From the NCBI GenBank assembly GCA_029204225.1, contig CM055106.1:17248149-17312148 (forward strand): 64,000 nucleotides of DNA. Direction: 5' to 3'. Shown in pieces: positions 52,601 through 62,131 of this stretch. Every line of letters begins with the position of its first letter. The stretch's first letter is position 1. The stretch is from Diphasiastrum complanatum. Lineage: Eukaryota > Streptophyta > Lycopodiopsida > Lycopodiales > Lycopodiaceae. A model generated the notes under the pieces. It had not been told where the DNA came from and ran no database searches. It was given only the letters and a program-made list of their open reading frames with translations. Made by a program: the position numbers and the translations under genes.

Positions 52601-53141
52601 CAATTTTAAGTTTTGAGGACAGAACTTGAAGAAGGGGGGAAGAATGTCATGCCCATGATTGGTCTCGGGTAGCGTGTCCACGCTATGGACCGGTAGACCA
52701 ACAACCCGTAAGTTAATTGTGACTATAAGGGAATTGGGGCCCTTATGTGTACATGTTCATAATTAATGGTTGTAGGCCTAAACACATGGTGGTGGAGTTG
52801 GTATGGGTCTATCAGTGAGTCACTAGGGAACTGGATGACGTGGCCCAGATAGGCTGCTGAGGTGTCCAGTGAGGTGTCACAGTGCACTACTAGTGGTGCA
52901 CGGGCCTTGGAGGGTATAAGTATACTTGTTGGGCTCTCACTAGTGCATGTTTGATTTGTGATGAGTAGCTGGCATGCTGCTGGTGTGACTCCTCTTTCCA
53001 TGACTCTGATTGATCCATAGCTTGGAGGCTAGATCCGTACGATCTAGGTTTGGTTGGGTGGGTTTAACCTCCACCGGTTCCCATGTGTTGTTGCTTTGTA
53101 TGGTATGCTTAGGCTAGAATCCTGTTGTGAGGACTTTATAA
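52601..53141 (+). mobile_element. gypsy 3 3' UTR, polypurine tract and LTR, plus orientation
   Basis: GAGGACAGAACTTGAAGAAG then polypurine tract GAAGAAGGGGGGAAGAA (52628-52644) and LTR start TGTCATGCCC at 52645. These match 50041-50092 but in the opposite orientation, so this tail is inverted relative to the pol. The LTR has GGTATAAGTATAC near 52915, a possible TATA region. Its end is lost at the copia C LTR remnant. Confidence 0.75.
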
Positions 53142-53190
53142 AGATCCTGTAGGGTGTGTGGTGAAGTTCACACGTGCTAAAAACTTCACA
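53142..53190 (+). mobile_element. copia C 3' LTR terminal remnant
   Basis: The last roughly 50 bp of the copia C LTR (AGATCCTGTAGGGTGTG to AACTTCACA), matching 48018-48066. It closes copia C on the right. Confidence 0.8.
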
Positions 53191-53640
53191 AGTACTAGAC
53201 TCCAGCTGATTAAAGTCTCAACAGAGAGTCGAGAAATGTTCGATGTATTGGTTGTGTAGACAATTAATTAATCATGTTCGCGAACTGTTCGTTTCTAGAC
53301 AGAAGTCCTCAACAACTTAAGTCCAAAGTTATGGTTAAAGAACACGAATAGTTCTAGAGCACGTTAGAAACTTATGTCAGTTACAAGCAAGAACACAGAT
53401 CAAAGACTCAATTCTTCAGACAGGGACTGTCATCTCAAATGTATGCATACAATTTTATTCAATGATCGTGCTAGACTGTACCAAATCTAGACGTTATTCA
53501 AGTGCCAAAAAGAAAGCATTTGTGACAGATGAATAAGATAATTTTAAGACAGTTCCTTAGAGCATATTTACGGATACACAACAAACGACTGTAATGTGCT
53601 AGAGAGTCTGTCTGATCAGAGAGTAATTCATGTAATGCAT
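53191..53640 (-). repeat. gypsy 2 left (3') LTR portion
   Basis: AGTACTAGACTCC through GTTCGTTTCTAGACAGAAG and CCTCAACAACTTAAG matches 61241-61376 in the same orientation, as expected for the two LTRs of one element. It continues an unknown distance beyond 53330. The far end is displaced by copia C. Confidence 0.7.
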
Positions 53641-55985
53641 TAGAGATTGCTAGTAGACTCAAAATCAATCACACTCAACAGTGCGAAGAACAGAGTCTCT
53701 CGATGGTCGAGACTGAAGCATGCAATCAATATATGTTCTACGGGACGAACACCAAATGGTAGGTTGCTGAATTCTTGAAACTTAACATGGAGCAATTTTC
53801 CATCAAACAGCTCAATACCTTTTGGTTTGTACAATTGGAACTACGACTTACGCTTCCAAAATTGTCACTTATTGTCTTCATTTTGCAAAAATTTAATACG
53901 AATGTATTCGAGAGCATACATAGCAGAAGAGCCTATGTATAACTCAGCTGATCCGAAAGGCACGACTTGAAATTTCCCCTGAATAATGCCCCAGCAGAGA
54001 CATCCTTTCTGCTCAATAGATAATTGGGCCCATAACCAGAGAAAGTCGTCCTTTTCCCATGGTGTCTTCCAGTCATTGAAGGTGATGCCTACTGTGCTTA
54101 GTAGCATCAGATAATCTACATGCCATTGTAATTCAATGTTAAAAACTTGTGGACACCACTTCCAGAATCGATCAGCAAATGCATTGAATCTTTCAGCACA
54201 TACCTTTGACTGGTTTCGACGTGGTCGCTTTGCCTGAGTAGCTGTTGTTGCCAAATCCTGAGTTTGCAACTCAGTAGTTAACTTCTGGTCTTCTAGCTGT
54301 TGTTTGAGATCATACAACTCATGTTCGAGCTTGTTGATCTTTGCTACTGCCTCCAAATACTCTGGATGTCAGTGACTTTCGAGTAGGCAGGCACAACTTG
54401 AAGTTGCTGTGTCAGATCATCATTTCTCAGTAGGGCCTGTACATATTCATTGTGAGAGTCTAGCCCGCTGCAAGTTTGGGTGGCTTCAATAGACAACTCA
54501 GCCAACTCTTCTTCGACTAGCGCCTTCACATCTTCAAGCGGTTGCAGGAACTCAGCTCAAAAATTTTTGAGCATCTGACCTTGGAGCTGGTTCAGTTTCA
54601 AGAGGTCTATTGTGATTGAACCCACATTGCTGCATAGAGCAAGCACAGCTTCTGTCTTTATTTGTGTTGCTCACTCCTCTTGTAGATGTTTCCGGAGAGC
54701 GACATTGTATTTATTTGTATCCAGCAGTTGTTTTTTTAAAGAATCAATATTAGTCTGATAAGTTACAGACTTGGCCTCAATCGCCTTATTGACTTTCTTA
54801 AAGAATCATTGATTGCAGTCTGAAGCTATGTATCGAGCAATTGATTCGTTCAATCAGTTGAGTGTTGTCTGCTTCGAGCGAATCAATATTCTCATAAGTC
54901 TCCTTAAAAGTCTTGAAACTTCCGCTCTACTTCTATCAAGTCCAAAATGTTCTTCTGATTGTGGTGATCAAATTCATAAATATTAGCCACCAAATTCTTG
55001 GCTTTCTCTGTCATGGTGCGGAATCATTGGGACTGGTTGCCAGGTTCATCATCATCTTCAGCTGCCCCGATGTCTTCAACTGCAGCTGTTCGAGCCTTGG
55101 GTGAAGTATCAGATTGAGTTGCATCTTCATCCGAGGTGCTTGAACTCTTCTTCTGCTTCTGTGAGGTTGAAGCAGAGGCTGGTTTGGATGAGTCTGCAAT
55201 AGCAGCTCAATCTATATCCATGGCCATAGTATCAACTACATACGTCTGAGAGGCTACAACATCAATTTCCATAGCAGTTTAGCTGCTACCTCGATTGCTG
55301 GCGCAACAGCTATTGTAGTGGCTGTGGTTGGAAAGGTCAATTGGTCTTGGAGACAACATCCTTTCCATCAGCATGGTTTTCTCTTGATCACTTAACACTC
55401 CAAAATGGTCACATAATCGTGAAACATGCGCTCCTACTCCAAAAAAATTTGGTGTTTGATCCACCTCAGAAAAGCCTTATATGTGATAATACCAAAGCAT
55501 ACAGGATTGCCGGCTAGCGCGTCCAATAGATACCCAAAATTTTGCACTGAGATGGTTGCATCCGCATCTGTCAAAAATATAACTTGATTGGCGTATGCAC
55601 AAAACAGCTTGAAGGTGGTATCCTTGATGATTGAGATCTTATATTCCTTCGTGGGTATGAAACAGTTGCTCAAGAAGTGGGCGGCTTCATCCACTGAGTC
55701 TTTGTTTGTACACACAATTTTACCATCTAATGATAATCCCAGTGCTGTGCAGAACACTTTTTCAGAAATAGTGAAAAACTTGCCTCGCACATATACTTTG
55801 AAATCCTCCTCAGATATTGCGTGGATGGAGTTCACGAACTCAGTACAGACTTCGGACAAAATGACTGAAGGGTCCACTTTCAAATTGCCCAACCTGCATT
55901 GATCCAAAAAGAACTAGATTGATGCCAGGCAAATTTCTGTGCATGCTTTCCAGGTAATAGAAGAACTCGATCTAGAAGACATTGT
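53640..55985 (-). pseudogene. gypsy 2 extra 3' ORF (transposase_32-like N-terminus, coiled coil)
   Basis: Decayed minus-strand coding region in several frames. The start is near 55985 (MSSRSSSSITWKACTEI). Then LKVDPSVILSEVCTEFVNSI, YVRGKFFTISEKVFCTALGL and FLRWIKHQIF resemble the putative plant transposon protein domain found in Athila/Ogre-type elements (PF20167-like). A Ser/Thr/acidic stretch (55200-55020), coiled-coil-like Leu/Gln-rich segments (54830-54290), and a C-terminal part FNAFADRFWKWCPQVFNIEL ... LEYIRIKFLQ ending at 53865 follow. A last frame, 53834-53640 (MYKPKGIELFDGKLL), follows it. It lies after pol and before the 3' LTR in the sense direction, the position of env-like ORFs in Athila elements. 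Confidence 0.5.
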
Positions 55986-56329
55986 GTCGAACAATTGGCG
56001 AAGGCTCCGCAGATTGCAATAGGTTGTAAGAGATCGCTTGATCGCAAAGATTTTGAGTGTAGGAAAACATAAAAACGCAAGGAGAAAGTGTGAGGAGGAA
56101 AATAGACAATGACTATGATATGTAATGGCGGTGTGGAGAGGATGACGATGTCATGGAGACATGACATCTGTCATTTCCATTATTAAGGATGTGCATGGCT
56201 CAGAGTCTCAAAATATGATTTGACAGATCAGTCTTAATGACGGTAAAGACCGTTTGTGAAAAGAAAAGAAATAAATGAATAGAAAACACAAGTGTAGGCC
56301 TACACACGTGTGAAATAGCACCTTACACG

Positions 56330-57466
56330 ATTATTAACAATATCCTATACAAGCTTGGTGCTGATCATCAACTAAGAAGATGTCTCGAAACAACAGATAT
56401 TAAGAAGGTTGTTCAAGCCTTACATTCAGAAGATGCCGGCGGACACTTTGCTTTAAAGAATACTGTTAATAAAATATTGACTGCCAAGTACCGGTGGTCA
56501 GCTATGTTCAAGGATATATCGAATTATATTCGTTCGTGTCATCCATGCCAGAGATCTGGTAAGCCAACAAAAGTAATGAATTGGCCGTTGACACCAATCC
56601 TGCCTCTTGCACCATTTGAGAAGTGGGGGATTGACTTTGTCAGTCCAATCAAACCTGTGACTCGACATACTAAATGTCATTATATTCTTGCTACAACAGA
56701 TTGTGCTACAAAGAATGTTGAAGCAGAATTGACGAAACGAAACAATGCAAAAACTGTCGTGGCATTCATATTCAAAACTATAATCACAAGATATGGTTGT
56801 CATCTTGAACTAGTAAGTGACCATGGTACATATTTTCTAAATGACACAATACAGTTGCTGACAACATTTTTTCTGATTAAACACAGAAATACAACACCTT
56901 ATAATCCAAAAGCAAACGGGTTGACTGAGAGAGCTAATGAAATATTATGTAAAATCCTGAATAGGATTACTATTGCACATGCGACTAATTGGGATCATAA
57001 ATTAACATCAATTCTCTGGGCTTATCGTAATACAGAAAAGATCACGACATATTTTCTTACTTATGGTATGCATCCGATTTTGTCTATTGAATTTGAGGTG
57101 ACAACTATTCATATTCAAGCTCAACGAACAGATGCAGAATGTATTAACGAAAGGTTGACCACTATTGAAAAACTATCTGAAGCTCGTGCAAATTCACAAA
57201 AATTGACGGAGGAAATCTAGGAACAACGAAAGAAAAAGTATGATAGTCGTATCAAAAAATGTGATCTTAAAGCTGATGACTTTGCGCTGATCTATGATAG
57301 TCGACATCAAAAGTTCCCTAGAAAACCTCATATGAGATGGCTTGGACCTTATAAATTTATAGAGGTGTTTGATAATGGTTCTGTACAACTCCAATCACTT
57401 GAAGTCGAACTATTCAACCTACACAAATTAATGGGTCTAGACTCAAGAAATATTACCTTTGACTAG
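56330..57466 (+). pseudogene. gypsy 2 integrase, inverted relative to gag-pro
   Basis: Plus strand: CHPCQRSGKPTKVM (CC of the HHCC finger), FEKWGIDFVSPI (first catalytic Asp), LVSDHGTYFLND (second Asp), KANGLTERANEILCKIL (catalytic Glu) and WAYRNTEKITTYFLTYGMHP. After TAG at about 57220 the frame continues with KKYDSRIKKCDLKADDFALI and KPHMRWLGPYKFIEVFDNG. The domain is largely preserved. The zinc-finger start (LHSEDAGGHFALKNTVNKIL) lies at about 56420-56480. Confidence 0.8.
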
Positions 57467-57910
57467 AATTTTTTTTTTCTTTCTCATTTTTTCTAGTATT
57501 TTTTTGCAATTGATCGCGAATTTTCTTTATCTTTTTTGGATTTGTTCGGACTTGTCTCCTATCTTTTCTAGAATTTTTCGTGAAATTTTCTACCACTTTC
57601 TAGTATTTTTCCAAAATCATTCTTCAAATTTTTCGAGAATATCTCTCGACTCCTTCCAACATTTTTCCAGAAATTTTTTTGAGAATCTTTGCGAGAATTT
57701 TTCTCGATTTTCTCCAAAAATTTTGAAGACATTTTCAAAGTGTTTTCGAGAATTTTTCACGACACTCAATTTGTAATAAAAACATGTTTTAATTTTTGCA
57801 GATCGTTTTTTGAGAATTGTTCTATTATCTTTCTAGCATCTTTCTCCAATTTTTCTAAAAATTTTCTTGCATTTTTCTTTAATTCTTTTGAGTGATTTTT
57901 TTACTTTATT
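57467..57910. repeat. T-rich irregular repeat between inverted gypsy 2 halves
   Basis: Degenerate repeats of (T)5-6 C n n GAA, with TTCnnGAA palindromes near 57567, 57631, 57665 and 57745. Phe/Ser-rich translations are compositional, not genes. Confidence 0.65.
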
Positions 57911-59106
57911 TTATTTCTCTTTGAATTCTGTAGGTATACCTTTCAAATCGTCAAGCGACCAAGCAAATACATCTTGGTAGTCCTTTAGCAATTTCGTGAA
58001 TTTCGCTAATTTTGTTTCTCCAAGTGACTTTGAAACATACACAAATCTGCCAGGTGCAAGTTCAATTAGTTCAGTAGAGTCTGGTGGAATGATACCTTCT
58101 GTCATAATGGCCTTGGTATGACCATGAATTTCGCGCATGGTTGACTTCATAAATATATTCTTGTCGTCAGCTTGATTTTTATTACCAAATTTGTGTTCAG
58201 ATTCGTCACTCGAATCATCATCAGACTCTTTAGAGTTCGTGTCTACAACTTTAATTTCTTCTTTCAAAACATCTGGTTCAGCGTCGCATGCATCGAAGAA
58301 TTCTTCTTCGTCAGTATTCTCATAGCATTCAAAATATTGCACTTTGATGTCAAATGCATTGAAAATATTTAAGGCATAAAAAAAATCTTCTAAGGTAAAA
58401 CTGGTGTCAGACAAAGGAGTTTCACCTTCATATTTATCACGACTCTAGGTGATTATTTGTTCTGTTGGCTTACCTCGATTATTGGTCTCAACAGTCTGAA
58501 ATCTCAACTCTCTGGATTTCCAGTGAACACTTGCATTTGATTGATGAAACCAGGGTGTCCAATTAGCACAAAATAAGATGACAAACCAAGTGGTTTGATG
58601 ACTATAAAATTCATTGCGAAAGGCTTGGCTTGAATGTAAACAGTAACATCCTTCAATTCTCCAACAGGTTTTCGTCGCGTCGAATCAACTAACTTGATAT
58701 TTTGTTGTGTCGATTGAATTTCAGTCAACCCCAAAGCATAAGTTGTGTCTTTTGTTATTATGTTCACACTTGAACCAGAGTCTATCGGCACTTTACCAAT
58801 CAAACATCCTACAATGGTAACATCACTTTCAGGTGCACCGAGATATCCTAAATCAATAGACAATACACCAGCATCTGGCAAAGAAACTTTTTTTTTCTTT
58901 TTAGGGACAGAAAGACCTTTCAATTTCTTACGGTAATAAGTGTTGTCTGTCAACAATTGCTCAAAAGTGATGTGCGGACGAAGAGATCCAATATCAGTCA
59001 CTATATCATAGTCCTTCGTCTTTGCTTTTGAGATTGGCTTTTCAATAACAACACTAGATAATTTAGTCTTCGGTATTTCATCGTCCCCTTCCTCGAACGT
59101 GACCAC
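57911..59106 (-). pseudogene. gypsy 2 aspartic protease and start of reverse transcriptase
   Basis: Minus strand frame 59106-58504: a Lys-rich stretch VPKKKKKVSLPDAG, then KVPIDSGSSVNIITKDT (retropepsin D-S-G-S) and LVDSTRRKPVGELKDVTVYI. Frame 58414-57911: acidic linker, then LIELAPGRFVYVSKSL and LLKDYQDVFAWSLDDLKGIP, the canonical opening of plant Athila/Tat RT. The RT proper is missing: the sequence breaks at 57911. Confidence 0.8.
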
Positions 59107-60900
59107 CTTCTCTAGAGTAGCTGACTGAAGTTTAATGTTGATAATTTCTTTCGCTTCTGTGGAGATGTGTTTTGCAAATAATTTTGCAGCATTGCGGTCA
59201 TAGTCGGAGTCATCTTTAAGATCTTCTTTAGTTGTAGATTTGTTCGTCGACTTGCTAGAAGATTTTTTCTTCGAAGAGTTTCTACGCTTCGTTGAAGATT
59301 TTTGTTCGAGTTTCGAAGAGCCTTTGCTTCTCGTTGTGACATTTGAATATCTTCTCTACATCACTTGGCCAAAACTGGTCTTCTATCTTCGCCAATTTTT
59401 CTTCAATAATATCAATTCTCTGCACAATAGCATCAGTCGAAGCTTTTGCTTTCGAGTCTACAGCAGGTGGTGTTGCTACATACTGGTACTTAGGTTGTAG
59501 CTTCTGCGGCTGAGGCCAGTCAGGATACTTGTGGCCAGGCTCCCTACAGTTCGAGCATAACGGTACATAACCAATCGGCTTTTGTGGTTGAGGACAATCA
59601 GGCAAAAATGTACCGGCTCTCCATAGTTGTAACAGTTGTCGGACACTAGTTTAGTCGCGGTTTGTGACTTCGTCGCTGGTCCAACAAATTCAAGAGGATT
59701 GTGTCTTCTTGGTGCGAACTTTGATCTGTCCTGCTGGGTTGATACTGCAGCACCCTGAACATAATTAGTAGTCGCATCATTTTGAAAAATTAAAAGTACC
59801 TCCTGGGTAGGATCTTCAATATACTCTACATTCACAGTGGTGCGGTCTTCCTTAGTATGACTAGGAGTTTCACATTTCGTACACCACATTCCTGAGTTGG
59901 AAGAGAAAGCTTTTGGTCTTTTGTCTGCAACTTCACAGATGTGCACTTTCAAATCATTGAATTTTTTATTAAGATCAGCATATTACTCTTCCAAAGCTTT
60001 TCAACTTTAGAAGTTGACGACTTATCCTCGATAGTTTTCGTGTCATCCTTTCGCTTGGATCGTCGTTTATTTCTTTTATCTCCTTTATCAACTTCTGATT
60101 CTGATGAATCACTGCTTTTGGACTCCGAGCTTGAAGAACTGGTACTTGAGTCAGAATCTGAATCATCTTTGCTATCACTAGAATCAGTTTTAGACTTACA
60201 AGATCTTCTAGCTGAGCGTCGCTTTCGTGCTAGTTTCGAGGTCTCGAAGTTCTCAGCACTAGCTATCACTGCTACTAAGGAGGTCATGTCTCCTTGTCTG
60301 CAATATTGATCAATCTTTGGTGGTAAACCAACCAAAAACCATTCGATCTACATATCAACGGGATATAGACCGGTTAGTTTTCCTATAAAATTCTTAACCT
60401 TACATGTATATTTTCAAAGGGATTCTTTAGTTGCTTCTGAACATTGTTCAGACGTCCAAGAATTCTAGATTTATAATTTCTCTGAACTGGTTTAGAATCG
60501 CATCTTTTAGTAGTAACTAGGTTCCTACACGGCCTGGTTCAACTTGATTGTACCATATGCGTGCCTGCTTTCTCAGCAGACTAAAAAAGATTCGTAGTTT
60601 ATCTACGTCAGTTCCTTCATTATTTGCATTAGCAATTGACTCAAATTGCGAGACATAGCTATCTGCATCATCTGAAGTAGTCCCTTTAAAAAAATCATAC
60701 TTAATTTTTGAGATAGAAGTGAAACGTACAACATGACCCTCCATACCAAAGCTAATTAGGAGTTCAAGTAACTTGGCAGTGATCTCGTCAAGATTTCTTC
60801 GACTCGAACTCTCACTCTGTCTTCGTAAAAATTCCTCTCTAAGCTTACGGTATCGTTCTAATTGGGATTCTCTATCTGACATATACTATAAATGAAAATG
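59107..60900 (-). pseudogene. gypsy 2 gag with zinc knuckles
   Basis: Minus strand from MSDRESQLERYRKLREEFL (60882). The gag core has ISKIKYDFFKGTTSDDADSY, VSQFESIANAN and LLRKQARIWYNQV. Frameshifts follow. A Ser/Asp-rich segment (DSDSSTSSSSSESKSSDSSE, 60150-60080) precedes zinc-knuckle regions: MWCTKCETPSHTKED (59885), CYNYGEPVHFC (59625) and LCSNCREPGHKYPD (59560), all with altered spacing or residues. A basic stretch (59340-59150) links to the protease. Confidence 0.75.
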
Positions 60901-60933
60901 GATGTGTCAGTTTTCTTATAACTTTCCTAAGCT

Positions 60934-60952
60934 ATCCCCGGCAATGGCACCA
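60934..60952 (-). promoter_or_regulatory. gypsy 2 primer-binding site
   Basis: TGGTGCCATTGCCGGGGAT on the minus strand, a close variant of TGGCGCCGTTGCCGGGGAT, the site complementary to tRNA-Asp used by many plant Athila/Tat elements. It lies five bases inside the LTR end. Confidence 0.75.
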
Positions 60953-60957
60953 AAAAT

Positions 60958-61376
60958 TGGTATATGTCATACTATATCAACAAGGTTAATATATATGTTG
61001 TAGTAAACAATGTTGAACCCACAGAGGACAGTAGTAGAAAGTTATGTATTTGGTACAATTTATGATTTATTTCGAGTGAAGTGGCTTCGGACATTATTCT
61101 GGTTGTCAACAGACATTAGAAAGTAACCAGTATTACTTGTGTTGGGGGTGTGTAGTGTTAATAATTCCAGAACAACAGTCTTGCCTCTATCAAATTGAAT
61201 GAAATGCGTTCTACAGGTGAGATGTTATCAGAGTAGTACAATAGTACTACACTCCGACTAATTAAGGTGTCAACAGAGAGTCGAGAAATGTTCGATGTAT
61301 TTGTGGTTGTGCAGACAATTAATTAATCGTGTTCGCAAACTGTTCGTTTCTAGACAAAAGTCCTCAACAACTTAAG
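60958..61376 (-). mobile_element. gypsy 2 right (5') LTR, interrupted by copia D
   Basis: Begins (plus strand) TGGTATATGTCATAC next to the primer site and is cut at CTTAAG/TGTTGAA by copia D. The last 136 bp match 53191-53330. The remainder lies to the right of the window. Confidence 0.75.
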
Positions 61377-62113
61377 TGTTGAATTTCACACGTGTGGACT
61401 GTCCACTACATGTACTTGTGACCTCCTAAGGTGTGTAGATGCACCAAGATCAAGACTAGATTGAGATTCAAGATCAATCTTGAATCCTATGGCAGAAACA
61501 CACTACTACATGCATTCAATCACTTCCAACTCTCACTCACACGTGTGAGAAGTATTCAAAAAATAATCTAAGTAAAAACAAGCTGCTCTCCTCGGGTAGA
61601 GAGAGAAAATACATCATTTGCTCTCGGGTAGAGAGAGAAAGCTAGAAATCCAATAACTCACAAAATCCATGAAATCACCAAATCAATTAGCTTCAAAATG
61701 AGGAGTACAATGATACTAGTAGGTCCACGAGCTATCACTATGCTTAACTATGATTGGACCATATTTTGTCACTTCTTGATCCTATTGGATCATTGATCCA
61801 TGCACCTCTTAATTCTATTGGACTATATTCAAGCACACCTCAATTTCCTATTGGACCTCACAAGGTTCCACCTCTAAATCCTATTGGACCTCTTGGAATT
61901 CATCAAACAAAAACTTTACACTTGTCTAGACTCTAATTGGCAAGTGTTTAGCCTCTTACTCTATTTTGGCTCAATAGTGGCATTACAAGTGGAAATGCAT
62001 AATTTGCCATCTATGCCAAATTTATTCCTATCAACATCCTACACCTAGATGCTTGATGTAAAAAACATAAGACCCCTATATCTAACATAGATAATCTTTT
62101 TCAATTATTCACA
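61377..62113 (-). mobile_element. copia D 3' LTR (LTR1 family)
   Basis: 737 bp, minus strand TGTGAATAATTG to GTGTGAAATTCAACA, with polypurine tract TTTTTTAGGAGGAG adjoining at 62114-62127. CCAAT boxes (ATTGG on plus) lie at 61753, 61784, 61817, 61850, 61883 and 61936. CACACGTGTG occurs near 61388 and 61540. The outer flank is TTAAG. Confidence 0.9.
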
Positions 62114-62131
62114 CTCCTCCTAAAAAATTAT

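Noticed and set aside
57459-57895. Phe-rich open frames after the gypsy integrase
   Set aside because: Compositional artefact of the T-rich repeat.
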